Positions 8,255 through 17,032 of a stretch of 64,000 nucleotides of DNA are shown one piece after another. The stretch is from JALHSW01 sp963720675 (GTDB lineage: Bacteria; Actinomycetota; Acidimicrobiia; IMCC26256; PALSA-555): positions 868,001 to 932,000 of the forward strand of contig CAVRGH010000010.1 in NCBI GenBank assembly GCA_963720675.1, given 5' to 3'. Position 1 is the stretch's first letter; each line of letters opens with the position of its first letter. The notes below the pieces were generated by a model that was not told the origin of the DNA, made no database searches, and saw nothing but the letters and a program-made list of their open reading frames with translations. The translations under genes were made by a program, and so were the position numbers.

Positions 8255-8866
8255 TCAATGGGTGGGTGCGACGAGGCCGTCCCACTCGACGAGGAGCTTC
8301 GAGGTGTCGGTCGTGCTCACCTTCACGGGGACCGTGGCGCCCTTGACCAGACGGTCGTTGAGCTTGAGGGGCATGCGCGACTTGTTCGTCATGCGGACGG
8401 TCTCGCCCCGCCCGGTCGTGACGTCGAGGTCGAGCTCGACCAGCGTCGTGCCCTCCTCGGTGCTCCCGGCGACGTACTTGAACCCGGTGATCGTGCCCCG
8501 CGCTGCGAGGCCGGTGGTCGCCAGCTCGGTCGCGGCCTGGGCCGAGAGCGTGCCCGGCAGCGGTGCGTCGGGCTCGACCGAGCGGATGTCGCGCAACGCT
8601 CGGAAGGCCCAGTAGACGAACCCGGCGCCGAGCACGAGGAAGATCACGCCCGAGATGACGAGCCCCACCGCCGCAGCGGGGAGCGCGGCGGCGCCGATCA
8701 GCATCGGCACCCCCAGGACGAGGAACCCCGCCCCCATCAGGAAGGGGTACCAGAAGTACCAGCCTGCCTTGCCGGTCTCGCCGTAGCGGTGCCGGCGTCG
8801 GTCGGACGGCATCATCCCGTCGCCACCCAGGTTGTTCACGCCACCGCTGCTGCTGACGAACGTCAT
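8255..8866 (-). CDS. Small membrane protein with C-terminal beta domain
   Basis: 203 residues from the ATG at 8866, which is preceded by GGAAGAGG. After a polar start there are two hydrophobic helices (about residues 40-60 and 65-90: FLMGAGFLVLGVPML and GLVISGVIFLVLGAGFVYW). The C-terminal half reads G-T-I-T-G...LVELDLDV...G..VPVKV...D.S.LLVEWDG and matches, position by position, the C-terminal half of its neighbour at 8953-9390 (GTATIKG...VVLDLEV...KVGVRVDPADPSSIAIDW). The module recalls the domain found next to SHOCT or DUF3592 regions in actinobacterial proteins. Function unknown. Confidence 0.7.
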   Translation of the reverse strand: MTFVSSSGGVNNLGGDGMMPSDRRRHRYGETGKAGWYFWYPFLMGAGFLVLGVPMLIGAAALPAAAVGLVISGVIFLVLGAGFVYWAFRALRDIRSVEPDAPLPGTLSAQAATELATTGLAARGTITGFKYVAGSTEEGTTLVELDLDVTTGRGETVRMTNKSRMPLKLNDRLVKGATVPVKVSTTDTSKLLVEWDGLVAPTH

Positions 8867-8904
8867 GTCTGGCCTCTTCCACGCCGGGATCGGGGAACGC
8901 CGAA

Positions 8905-8936
8905 GGGGCGGCCCTGCCGCGCAGGTGCCGCCCCTC
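8905..8936 (-). terminator. Hairpin between the two paralogous small genes
   Basis: Arms AGGGGCGGC (8905-8913) and GCCGCCCCT (8928-8936) pair perfectly and an inner CCTG/CAGG pair extends the stem. It lies just after the stop of the 8953-9390 gene on the minus strand and before the start of the next gene, so it should end or reduce transcription there. Confidence 0.6.
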
Positions 8937-8952
8937 GACGTCATGACTCGGA

Positions 8953-9390
8953 CTAGCCCTGGGGGCGGGTCCAGTCGATCGCGATCGACGACGGGTCGGC
9001 CGGGTCGACGCGCACGCCGACCTTGTTGCCCGGCTGCACGAGCGGGATCTGCATCTGCGGGACCGCCGTCGTGAGCTGCGTCGTGTAGGCGTCCTTGCCC
9101 TCCACCGCGACCTCGAGGTCGAGGACGACCTGCGGGTTGAAGTTCACGAGGGTGCCGGTGTCGGTGAGCCCCTTGATGGTGGCGGTGCCCGGCGTACCGG
9201 TGGTGAGGAGCTGGTTCTGGGCCTGCATGTCGGCCTGCATCGCCATGGCGTCGTCGATGGCGCCGGTGGCCTGGTTGATCATGTTCGGCGTGTCCTTGAG
9301 CATCCCCATCATCGAGGTGGGTCGCCCGGACTGCTTGCCGATCTCCTTGCCCTGGTCGCTGAGCTTCTTGAGGTCCTTGAACATGCCCAT
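8953..9390 (-). CDS. Small conserved-looking protein, MGMFKD start plus beta module
   Basis: 145 residues, no membrane helix. Residues 1-60 are polar and helical with many Met and Gln; residues 65-145 form the beta module shared with the 8255-8866 protein (ending KVGVRVDPADPSSIAIDW). The first residues MGMFKDLKK resemble those of the 5895-6293 protein. The ATG at 9390 has GAAGGAGA ten bases upstream. A palindrome at 9498-9514 lies in its upstream region. Function unknown; probably a soluble partner of the membrane paralogue. Confidence 0.7.
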   Translation of the reverse strand: MGMFKDLKKLSDQGKEIGKQSGRPTSMMGMLKDTPNMINQATGAIDDAMAMQADMQAQNQLLTTGTPGTATIKGLTDTGTLVNFNPQVVLDLEVAVEGKDAYTTQLTTAVPQMQIPLVQPGNKVGVRVDPADPSSIAIDWTRPQG

Positions 9391-9497
9391 GGTCGTGTCT
9401 CCTTCGTGGGCCGGTTCTGGTCCGACCCTTGCCGGCTGTTCGGGGCACCGGGGGCGCCCTGATTCGTGCAGTGTCGCAAGGAGAGGACGATCCGACC

Positions 9498-9514
9498 TGA
9501 GTAGCGCTTACTCA
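9498..9514 (-). promoter_or_regulatory. Palindromic candidate operator upstream of the 8953-9390 gene
   Basis: TGAGTA, five bases, TACTCA form a perfect 6-base inverted repeat. On the minus strand TTGAGT, 17 bases and GATCGT would give a weak -35/-10 pair over the same site. The gene of the second TetR regulator ends 74 bases away, which makes it a plausible ligand. Confidence 0.35.
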
Positions 9515-9530
9515 AATCCCGGATCGGGAT

Positions 9531-9580
9531 GTTCTGGCGTCGGAATTGGGTGTCTGAGACGACCTCTGCGACGCCAAAAC
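9531..9580 (+). repeat. Dispersed palindromic intergenic repeat, copy 3
   Basis: Outer arms GTTCTGGCGTCG and CGACGCCAAAAC pair at 11 of 12 positions. The inside contains GGGTGTCTGAGAC, with its own GTCT-G-AGAC palindrome. Closely matches copy 1 read in reverse and copy 2 in the arms. It ends eight bases before the stop of the second TetR gene. Confidence 0.75.
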
Positions 9581-9587
9581 GCCTTCC

Positions 9588-10178
9588 TCAGGCCGGACGG
9601 ACGATGCCGCCGAGGAGCTCGCGGGTCACGAGGTCCCGCACCGCCTCGTGATCGCTCAGGTCCCAGCGCCCGGGGCTGCCGATGAGCGAGAGGAGCATCC
9701 GGCCGATGTAGTCCGCGGCCACCTCCACGTCGACGCCCTCGCGGAGGCGCCCCGCCGCCCCCTCGGCCTCGATCACGGGGCCCAGATAGGCGGTGATGTA
9801 CCGCAGGACACGGTGCTGCTCGACGGTCATCAGGGGGAGCAGGGCGTCGGGCTCGGTCGCCAGCACCTTCTGGAGCACTTCGTGCTCGAGCACCGACCGG
9901 CGGGCGAACGCCAACCCCCGCTCCAGCCGTGTCTCGAGGTCGGGGGCGTCCTCCACCTCGTCGGCGAGGCGGCTGAAGAACCGGTTCATCTCCCAACCGA
10001 CGGTCTCACGCAGGATCTGGTCGCGCCCACCGGGGAACAGCCGGTACACGGTCGCCCGGGAGACGCCCGAGGCGCGGGCCACGTCGTCGATCGTCGTCTT
10101 GGCGAGCCCGAAGCGGGCGACGCACTCGTAGGTCCCGGCGTACACGCGGTCCCGCTGGGCGTGTATCGGCGCGGCCAC
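9588..10178 (-). CDS. TetR-family transcriptional regulator
   Basis: 196 residues. The helix-turn-helix is TIDDVARASGVSRATVYRLF at about residues 29-48, highly similar to that of the TetR protein at 7519-8139 (ARFGLAKTTIDDVA against ARHGLSKTTIDDVA), so the two are likely paralogues. The C-terminal domain has helices typical of the family (TRLERGLAFARRSVLEHEVL). The start is a GTG at 10178; no ATG is available in frame nearby. Its end abuts palindromic repeat copy 3. The adjacent Liv-type operon upstream may be its target, but no operator is obvious in the 64-base gap. Confidence 0.85.
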   Translation of the reverse strand: MAAPIHAQRDRVYAGTYECVARFGLAKTTIDDVARASGVSRATVYRLFPGGRDQILRETVGWEMNRFFSRLADEVEDAPDLETRLERGLAFARRSVLEHEVLQKVLATEPDALLPLMTVEQHRVLRYITAYLGPVIEAEGAAGRLREGVDVEVAADYIGRMLLSLIGSPGRWDLSDHEAVRDLVTRELLGGIVRPA

Positions 10179-10242
10179 GCCCCGAGCGTAGGGGCGACCG
10201 GAGCCGCTCCCCCACGCCCCTCGAACCCTGCTGCCGTTCGGC

Positions 10243-11505
10243 TCAGCCAGGGATGGGGTACTTCTTCGCCGCCGCCGACGCGGCCTGCGGTGCGAGCAGC
10301 GCGAGTCCGACCGGCTGCGCGGGGTCGACCTGGAAGAGCGCGGTCGTTCGCGGCGGGTTCCGGTCCGCGGCGGACTTGCCGTAGACGTAGTCGCCCGTGA
10401 GCCCGTCGAACTTCAGCTTCCCGACCTGGTTGCTCGCCTTGAGCACCCCGGCACGAGAGAGGTCGCCGTTCTTCACCGCCTTCTGCAGGATCTGATACAT
10501 CGCCTGGCCCTGCAGGTACCCGAACGCGAAGTACGGGTCCGGCTTCTGATCCGGCGCGTACTTCTGCTGCCGCTCGATGAACGTGCTCATGCCCGGGACA
10601 CTCGTGTCGCCCCAGGCGACGACCTGCTCGGCCGACACCCAGACGTGATCCACGAGGAACTGCTGCAGGTTCGGGGACTCCGAGAACACCTGGAGCCAGA
10701 ACGGCGCCAACGCGATCATCTGCGGGTTGAAGTCGAGCGCGATCGACTTGGTGACGATCGAGGTCGCGTCGACGGCCGTGGCGACGACGAGCACCGCTGC
10801 GCACTTGGCGTCCGAGAGCGACTGGATCTGGGCCGTGAGGTCCTCACCGCTCTTGAAGCGCTCGGTCGGGCCGGTCTTGAGCTTGAGCGCCTTCTTCGCG
10901 TACGCGAGACCATCGAGGCCGGCCTGACCGAACTCGTCGTCCTGCGCGAGCGCACAGACCTTTTGCCCCTTGCCGCCGTTCTTCGTGTAGTAGTCGAGCC
11001 CGTTGATCGTCTCGATCTGGTACGGCGAACCGATCGGGAACAGGTTCGGGTTCTTCACCCACTCGGCGTCGAGGGTGGCGGGCGCGCCGGCCGACTGGTC
11101 GACCTGCATCTTGGGCAGCAGCGCCTTCGTCACCTGCGTCCCGAGGATCTGCTGGAAGTCGACGACGTCACCCTTGATCTTGTCGTAGGCCTGGATCGCG
11201 GTCGCCGGCTGGTACTGGCTGTCCTCCTCGACGAGCTCGACCTTGTACTTGCCGGCGACGCCGCCGAGCTCCTCGTTGACGTAGTCCCACCACATCTGGT
11301 TCCCCGCGGTGAGCGGCGTCCCGATGAGGCTCACGGTTCCCGTGAGCGGCGTGATGACGCCCAGCTTGATCGTCTTGCCGTCGAACCCGTCGGTCGACGG
11401 GGGGGTCTTCGTCCCCACACTCGCCGCCACGGGTGCGGTCATGGCCGCCACGAGCCCGGCCACGACTGCGACCGTCAAGAACACCCGAAATCCTCGAGCA
11501 AGCAT
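10243..11505 (-). CDS. livK: ABC importer substrate-binding protein (Leu/Ile/Val-binding type)
   Basis: 420 residues beginning with a signal peptide (VFLTVAVVAGLVAAMTAPVAAS). The mature part starts with KTIKLGVITPLTGTVSLIG, the hallmark of family 1/6 periplasmic ligand-binding proteins (LivK, AmiC, urea-binding types), and has the later GLDYYTKNGGKGQKVCAL segment. It has no lipobox cysteine. The ATG at 11505 has GAGGAGA six bases upstream. It is the last gene of a six-gene importer operon and is separated from livM by 53 bases. The adjacent acyl-CoA ligase suggests an organic acid rather than an amino acid as ligand; this is inference. Confidence 0.88.
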   Translation of the reverse strand: MLARGFRVFLTVAVVAGLVAAMTAPVAASVGTKTPPSTDGFDGKTIKLGVITPLTGTVSLIGTPLTAGNQMWWDYVNEELGGVAGKYKVELVEEDSQYQPATAIQAYDKIKGDVVDFQQILGTQVTKALLPKMQVDQSAGAPATLDAEWVKNPNLFPIGSPYQIETINGLDYYTKNGGKGQKVCALAQDDEFGQAGLDGLAYAKKALKLKTGPTERFKSGEDLTAQIQSLSDAKCAAVLVVATAVDATSIVTKSIALDFNPQMIALAPFWLQVFSESPNLQQFLVDHVWVSAEQVVAWGDTSVPGMSTFIERQQKYAPDQKPDPYFAFGYLQGQAMYQILQKAVKNGDLSRAGVLKASNQVGKLKFDGLTGDYVYGKSAADRNPPRTTALFQVDPAQPVGLALLAPQAASAAAKKYPIPG

Positions 11506-11558
11506 GGTGTCTCCTCGGTTCGTCGAAGTCGCCGGAGATCGCTCCGGTGCCGCGTCCA

Positions 11559-12680
11559 TCATGACGCGTGTTTGGCGAGCGGCCACGTCGCAACGTAGTC
11601 GCGGATGCGCCGCCAGATCCCGGCGAGTCCGTTGGGTTCTGCGACGAGGAACACGATGATCAGGATCGCGTAGAGCAGCGCCTGGAGCGCGGGCTTCGAG
11701 ATTCCCGAATCGGTGGCCGACTCCGAGACGAACGGGAGCTGCCCCGCGAACTCGTCGATGAGCGCCGGGAGCGCGCCGATGAGCAGGGCGCCGATGATCG
11801 GGCCGTAGATCGTGCCGACGCCGCCCACGATGATGATCGCGAGATAGCTGATCGACAGGTTGAGACCGAGCGAGGAGTCGTCGGGGACCAAGTACTGGAT
11901 CCAGATCCCGTAGAAGACGCCGCCCACCGTGGCGATGGCGCTCGACAGTACGAAGGCGCCGACCTTGGTACGGAAGAGGCTCACACCGATCACCTCGGCG
12001 GCGACGTCGCGGTCGCGTACCGCCCGGAACGCGCGCCCGGGTCGGGAGCGCACGAGGTTCTTGCAGAGCAACGCGACGAAGGCGACGACACCCCAGACGA
12101 GGTAGGACAGGCTCTGGTTGCGGCCCAGCGTCTGGCCGAAGAGCTCCAGGCTCGTGAAGTCGACGCCGAAGATCTCGACGGTGAGGGGCATCGGGACACC
12201 CGAGTTCCCGCCGGTCACCTCCTCCCAGCTCCGGAAGACGTAGATCGCGACGAAGACGAGCCCGAGCGTCGCGATGATCAAGTAGTTCCCGCGCAATCGA
12301 AGCGCGGGAACGCCGACGAGGTAGCCGACGCCGGCTCCGAGCACGATGGCCACGCCGAGGTACGCGGGGAAGCCCCACTCGAGCCCGCCGTAGTCGGCCG
12401 ACCGACCGAGATAGCTCGCGGTGAACGCACCGAGCCCGATGAACGCGGCGGTTCCGAGCGATGGTTGGCCGGTGTACCCGGTGAGCAGGTTGAGGCCCAG
12501 CGCGCCGATCGCGGTGATGCCGGCGAGCGTGAGGACGCTCGCCCAGAAGTCGTCGAGCTGGAAGGGCAGCCACAGGTACAGCGCGAGGAGCACGACGAGC
12601 AGGACGCGACCGCGTCGCGAGGGCATGAGTCGGAGGTCTTGGCCGTAGTCCCGGAGGAGACGCCGCCCGGCGCGCGCCAT
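11559..12680 (-). CDS. livM: ABC importer permease, LivM type
   Basis: 373 residues, about nine membrane helices. The first hydrophobic helix follows a basic start (GRVLLVVLLALYLWLPF), and the conserved LivM block GLNLLTGYTGQPSLGTAAFIGLGAF lies near residue 65. The EAA-like loop is in VRDRDVAAEVIGVSLFRTK. Its ATG overlaps the livH stop as ATGA. Forms the membrane channel with LivH and is driven by LivF and LivG. Confidence 0.92.
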   Translation of the reverse strand: MARAGRRLLRDYGQDLRLMPSRRGRVLLVVLLALYLWLPFQLDDFWASVLTLAGITAIGALGLNLLTGYTGQPSLGTAAFIGLGAFTASYLGRSADYGGLEWGFPAYLGVAIVLGAGVGYLVGVPALRLRGNYLIIATLGLVFVAIYVFRSWEEVTGGNSGVPMPLTVEIFGVDFTSLELFGQTLGRNQSLSYLVWGVVAFVALLCKNLVRSRPGRAFRAVRDRDVAAEVIGVSLFRTKVGAFVLSSAIATVGGVFYGIWIQYLVPDDSSLGLNLSISYLAIIIVGGVGTIYGPIIGALLIGALPALIDEFAGQLPFVSESATDSGISKPALQALLYAILIIVFLVAEPNGLAGIWRRIRDYVATWPLAKHAS

Positions 12681-13585
12681 CAGACCCTCCTCACGTCACG
12701 GGTGCCGAACAGTCCGTACGGCCGGACGATCAGGACGACGAGCATCACGACCCACGGCATGACTGCCGCGAAGCCGTCCGGGAGGAACGGCAGGACGTCG
12801 GACTGATAGCCCGCGGTGAGGACTTCGGCGATGCCGATGGTCGCTCCGCCGACCACAGCCCCGGCCGGCGAGTCCAGGCCACCGAGGACCACGGCCGGGA
12901 GCGCCTTGAGCGAGATCACCGCGATCCCGACGCCGAGTCCGGTGCCCGGACCGGCACCGGCCCCGAGCATCGTCCCCGCGAGCACTGCGACGACACCCGC
13001 GATGGCCCACGAGAGGGCGACGATCCGTCGCACGTTGATGCCCTGGGCGAGTGCCGCCTCCTGGTCGACCGCGGTCGCCCGCATCGCGACGCCGTACTTC
13101 GTGTAGCGGAAGAACGCGAAGAAGACGCCGAGGACCACCGCCGCGAGGACGATCGTCGCGACGTCGACCTCGAGGATGGTCACGTCGCCGATCGTCACCT
13201 GGTTCAGGCCCCAGGGCGTCTCGATGTTGGTCGCCGGGCTCTTCCAGATCGTCGTGATGATCGGTTCGATGAGCAACAACAGCCCCACCGTCACGAGGAT
13301 GACGGCATACACGGGTCGCCCGACCATGCGGCGCAGAACGAGCCGCTCGAGGACGATGCCGATCAGCGCGCCGAGCCCCATGGACACGACCACCGCGAGC
13401 CAGAACGGCAGATCCCACGCGGTCGTCGCGTTGTACACGAGGAAGGCGCCGAGCGTCACCATGCCGGCCTGCGCGAGGTTGATCACCCCGGTCGCGCGGT
13501 AGATCACCACGAATCCGAGCCCCACCAGCGCATACACCGCGCCGAGCGCGGCACCGGAGGCAACGAGCTGGAAGAACTTCGTCAC
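12680..13585 (-). CDS. livH: ABC importer permease, LivH type
   Basis: 301 residues with about eight membrane helices. The start VTKFFQLVASGAALGAVYAL and the segment YRATGVINLAQAGMVTLGAF are typical of LivH (RATGVINFAQGE consensus). The cytoplasmic loop AVDQEAALAQGINVRRI is the ATPase-contact region. The GTG at 13585 overlaps the TGA of the acyl-CoA ligase gene, indicating coupled translation. Partner of LivM. Confidence 0.92.
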   Translation of the reverse strand: MTKFFQLVASGAALGAVYALVGLGFVVIYRATGVINLAQAGMVTLGAFLVYNATTAWDLPFWLAVVVSMGLGALIGIVLERLVLRRMVGRPVYAVILVTVGLLLLIEPIITTIWKSPATNIETPWGLNQVTIGDVTILEVDVATIVLAAVVLGVFFAFFRYTKYGVAMRATAVDQEAALAQGINVRRIVALSWAIAGVVAVLAGTMLGAGAGPGTGLGVGIAVISLKALPAVVLGGLDSPAGAVVGGATIGIAEVLTAGYQSDVLPFLPDGFAAVMPWVVMLVVLIVRPYGLFGTRDVRRV

Positions 13586-15396
13586 GCGTACATCTCCTCG
13601 ACGAGATCGGCGAACTGTTCGGCGATCGCGCTCCGGCGGACCTTGAACGTTGCCGTGAGCACACCGTCGTCGTGGCTGAGCTCGTTCGGGAGGAGTGCGA
13701 AGCGCTCGACGCGATCCGCGGCTGCCAGCGTTGCGTTGCACTCGTCGATCGCCCGTCCGATGAGGTCGCGCACCTCGGGTCGGGCCACCAGGGTGCGGGT
13801 CGTCGTGAAGGGCACCCCTTCGTCGGCCGCCCAGTCGCCGACCGCGCCCGCATCGATGGCGACGAGCGCTCCGAGGGACGGGCGCTCGTCCCCCACGACG
13901 ACCGCAGCGCGGACGTAGGGCGACAAGCCCAGCCGTCGTTCGATCGGCCCCGGTGCGACCGTGTGGCCGCCCGAGGTGATGACCACGTCCTTGATCCGCC
14001 CGACGATGCTCAGCGTTCCGTCGGCCTCGAGGGCGCCCACGTCGCCCGTGCGCAGCCAGCCCCCGTCGAGCGCCTCGGCAGTCGCAGTCGGGTCGTCCAG
14101 GTAGCCGGCGAAGACCACGTCGCCGCGGATCCGCACCTCGTGGCTCGGGTCCGCGGCATCGATCGTCACCTCGGTCCCCGGGACCCCGCGACCGACGGTG
14201 TCCGGGCGACCCCCGCCGGCCGGGCCCATCGTCGCGACCCCGGTGCTCTCGACGAGCCCGTAGACCGAGCGCACGTCGACGCCGAGGGTCGCCCACCAGC
14301 CGAGCAGCTCGACCGGCGCCGGCGCCCCCGCCACGATGGCGACGCGTACCCGGCGCAAGCCCACCCGGCGACGGATCGGCCGAGTCACGACCAACGACGC
14401 GATGGCCGTGCGCAACCGGCCCCTCGACGTGGAGGTGGCGACACCGAAGGCGGCGCGCTTGAGGCGCCCGGCGTTGCGAAGCCCTCCCTCGATGCGCTCG
14501 CGAAGCCGGGCCCAGAGTCGGGGCGAAGCCACGAACACGGTCGGTTCCACCTCGCGAAGGTCGTTCTCGATGGCGTCGCCGCCCTCGCCGAAGTGGACGA
14601 CGGCCGCCGCGCGGGTGGCCTGTGCGACCACGAGTACCCGTTCGGAGATCTCACACAGCGGGAGGCACGACACGATCTGGTCGTTCGCGCCGAGGTGATA
14701 CTGGCTCACCCCGACTCGAGCGGCAGCCGCGAGGTTCCGGTGCGTGAGCAGCGCGCCCTTCGGCACACCGGTGGTGCCCGGCGTGAACACGACGGTCGCG
14801 ATCCCGTCGGGCTCGAGCGCGTCGACCGCTCGACGCCAGAGATCGGGATCACCCGATCGCAGTGCGACCGCGTCGAGGCTCCCAAGGTTCTCCAGCTCCT
14901 CGAAGCTCGCTGCGGGAGCGACGAGGCTGCGCATGCCGCGCGGATCGATGACGAAGATCCGTTCGAGTTCGGTGTCGCCACGGACCTCGAGCAGCTTGTC
15001 CAGCTGCTCCTCGTCCTCGGCGACCGCGATGCGGGCGCCACTTCGGCGCAGCAGCTCGCCCATCTCGGCGGTCGGGGTCGTCGGGAAGACGCCGATGGTC
15101 GCGGCGCCGAGACCCTGCACCGCAAGATCGGTCACCACCCACTCGGGCCGGTTCTCGCTGACCAGTAGCACGCGGTCCGAGGGTCCGATGCCGTGGTGCG
15201 CGAGCGCGCGACCGACCGAGGCCACGCGGGCCTCGTGGCCCTCCCAGGTGATCTCGCGCCAGCGCCCCAGCTCCTTGACGCGCATCGCGACACCACGCGG
15301 TCGCGTCGCGGCGTGGCGGAGCAGCCAGCCCGGCACCGTCGACGGTTCAGTGGTCGTGTCGGACGCCGGAAGAAGTCGCGCGACGGTCGCGCTCAC
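13582..15396 (-). CDS. AMP-dependent long-chain fatty-acid-type CoA ligase
   Basis: 604 residues. Converts a carboxylic acid, ATP and CoA into an acyl-CoA. The P-loop is TPGTTGVPKGALLTH near residue 185, with Pro in place of the usual Ser; the A8 block is TGDVGALEADG and the hinge GRIKDVVITSGGHTVAPGPIE. The layout (LREVEPTVFVASPRLW, RVAIVAGAPAP) is that of the FadD15/FAA-type long-chain ligases. The GTG at 15396 overlaps the livG stop, and its own stop overlaps the livH start, so it is embedded in the transporter operon. That suggests activation of the imported acid on entry. The usual catalytic Lys near the C-terminus may be in LTATFKVRR. Confidence 0.9.
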   Translation of the reverse strand: MSATVARLLPASDTTTEPSTVPGWLLRHAATRPRGVAMRVKELGRWREITWEGHEARVASVGRALAHHGIGPSDRVLLVSENRPEWVVTDLAVQGLGAATIGVFPTTPTAEMGELLRRSGARIAVAEDEEQLDKLLEVRGDTELERIFVIDPRGMRSLVAPAASFEELENLGSLDAVALRSGDPDLWRRAVDALEPDGIATVVFTPGTTGVPKGALLTHRNLAAAARVGVSQYHLGANDQIVSCLPLCEISERVLVVAQATRAAAVVHFGEGGDAIENDLREVEPTVFVASPRLWARLRERIEGGLRNAGRLKRAAFGVATSTSRGRLRTAIASLVVTRPIRRRVGLRRVRVAIVAGAPAPVELLGWWATLGVDVRSVYGLVESTGVATMGPAGGGRPDTVGRGVPGTEVTIDAADPSHEVRIRGDVVFAGYLDDPTATAEALDGGWLRTGDVGALEADGTLSIVGRIKDVVITSGGHTVAPGPIERRLGLSPYVRAAVVVGDERPSLGALVAIDAGAVGDWAADEGVPFTTTRTLVARPEVRDLIGRAIDECNATLAAADRVERFALLPNELSHDDGVLTATFKVRRSAIAEQFADLVEEMYA

Positions 15397-16169
15397 GTGG
15401 GCTCCGCCTGGCCCAGATACGCCTCGATCACGCGGGGGTTCGCCTGGACTTCGGCGGGAGCGCCCAAGGCGATCGGTTCGCCGAAGTCGAGGACGAGCAG
15501 ATGATCCGCCAGGTCCATCACCATCTGCAGGTCGTGCTCGACGAGCAGCATGCTGAGGTCCAGCTCGCGTCGGATCTCGAGAATGAGGCGAGCCATGTCC
15601 TCGGTCTCCTCGCGGTTCATCCCCGCGACCGGCTCGTCGAGCAGCAGGAGTCGGGGCTCCATGGCCAGGGCCCGCCCGAGCTCGATCTTCTTCTGGATGC
15701 CGTAAGGCAGCGTCCCGACCGGCTCGTAGCGGTAGGGCTCGAGCGCGAGCAGCTCCATGACCTCCTCGACCTTCCGGCGATTCGCGACCTCCTCGCGCCG
15801 GGCCCGCCCGACCCACAACATCCCCGCGAACAGTCCCGTGCGCATACGCACATGACGGCCGAGCATGAGGTTGTCGATGACGTCGAGGTTCACGAACAGT
15901 CCGAGGTTCTGGAAGGTCCGCGCGATCCCGAGCGCGGCAATCGCGGGTGGCTTGAGCCCGACGAGCTCCCTGCCCTCGAACCTGATGCTCCCGTGCTTCG
16001 GCCGGTACACACCATTGAGGCAGTTGAACGTCGACGTCTTCCCGGCGCCATTCGGCCCGATGACGGCGAAGAGCTCGCCGCGATCGACGGTGAAGCTGAC
16101 GTCGCGCAGCGCGGTGACGCCGCCGAACTCCAACGTCACGCCTGCGAACTCCAGCAGCGTCTCGCTCAC
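15393..16169 (-). CDS. livG: ABC importer ATPase, LivG type
   Basis: 258 residues from the GTG at 16169, chosen because it overlaps the livF stop as GTGA like the other joints of this operon; a GTG three codons upstream (16178) is the alternative. Walker A is IGPNGAGKTS, the signature region is YGIQKKIELGRAL (degenerate, as normal for LivG) and Walker B is LLLLDEPVAGM. The LivG-specific TFQNLGLFVNLDVIDNLMLG insertion is present. Energises the LivH/LivM channel together with LivF. Confidence 0.92.
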   Translation of the reverse strand: MSETLLEFAGVTLEFGGVTALRDVSFTVDRGELFAVIGPNGAGKTSTFNCLNGVYRPKHGSIRFEGRELVGLKPPAIAALGIARTFQNLGLFVNLDVIDNLMLGRHVRMRTGLFAGMLWVGRARREEVANRRKVEEVMELLALEPYRYEPVGTLPYGIQKKIELGRALAMEPRLLLLDEPVAGMNREETEDMARLILEIRRELDLSMLLVEHDLQMVMDLADHLLVLDFGEPIALGAPAEVQANPRVIEAYLGQAEPT

Positions 16170-16972
16170 GCGGTCCACCGCCGTCGGCGCCGGTAGGTCT
16201 TCAGATCCCGGAAGGAGCGCCGTCCACGCTCACCCATCCCCAGGTAGGCCTCGCGAATCTCCTCGTCACCGAGGAGCTCGGAGGCCGGGCCTTCCCGCAC
16301 GATGTGCCCGTTCTCGAGCACCGACGCCCGGCGCGCGATCGAGAGCGCCATCATCGCGTTCTGCTCGACGAGCAGGACACCGGTGCCGGTCTCGGCGATC
16401 GCCACGACCGTGTCACGGATCTGCTCCCGGACCAACGGTGCGAGGCCGAGCGACGGTTCGTCGAGCAAGAGCAGTCGAGGCCCGGCCATCAGCGCACGAC
16501 CGATCGCGAGCATCTGCTGCTCGCCACCGGAGAGGTAACCCGCAACCGACTTCCGGCGCGTCTCGAGCACGGGGAACATCTCGAGCACCCGCTCGTAGGT
16601 CTGGCGCGTCGCGGCGCGATCGCGTCGGGTGAAGCCGCCGGCCCGAAGGTTGTCGTCGACCGTCAGCTCGGCGAACACCCGGCGGCCTTCCATCACCTGA
16701 GCGAGACCCCGCCGGACGATCGCCGGTGCACCGAGGCCGAGGATCGAGCTGCCGTCGAGGAGGACATCGCCGCGCACGACCCGGCCGGAGTGCTCGGGGA
16801 GAAGCCCCGAGACCGCCCGCAGCAGGGTCGTCTTGCCCGCGCCGTTGGCCCCGAGCAGCGCCACGATCTCGCCGGATCCGACCTCGAGGCTGACCCCTCG
16901 GAGCGCGCGCACCGCTCCGCCGTACACCACCTCGAGGTTGCTGACCGCGAGCGACGGCCCATCAACCTCCAC
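16166..16972 (-). CDS. livF: ABC importer ATPase, LivF type
   Basis: 268 residues from the GTG at 16972; a TTG at 17008 would add 12 residues. Walker A is LGANGAGKTT, the LivF-typical VMEGRRVFAELTVDDNL follows, the signature is LSGGEQQML and Walker B LLLLDEPSLGLAP, with the switch His replaced by the usual LVEQN. It is the first gene of the importer operon, about 60 bases after dapB. No clear promoter is visible between them, so the operon may be read through from dapB. Confidence 0.9.
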   Translation of the reverse strand: MEVDGPSLAVSNLEVVYGGAVRALRGVSLEVGSGEIVALLGANGAGKTTLLRAVSGLLPEHSGRVVRGDVLLDGSSILGLGAPAIVRRGLAQVMEGRRVFAELTVDDNLRAGGFTRRDRAATRQTYERVLEMFPVLETRRKSVAGYLSGGEQQMLAIGRALMAGPRLLLLDEPSLGLAPLVREQIRDTVVAIAETGTGVLLVEQNAMMALSIARRASVLENGHIVREGPASELLGDEEIREAYLGMGERGRRSFRDLKTYRRRRRWTA

Positions 16973-17032
16973 GAGCGTGACGCTACGGCCGCTGGCCCAG
17001 GTGGGCAATGCGCGTCCGCATCCCCGGCCCCG

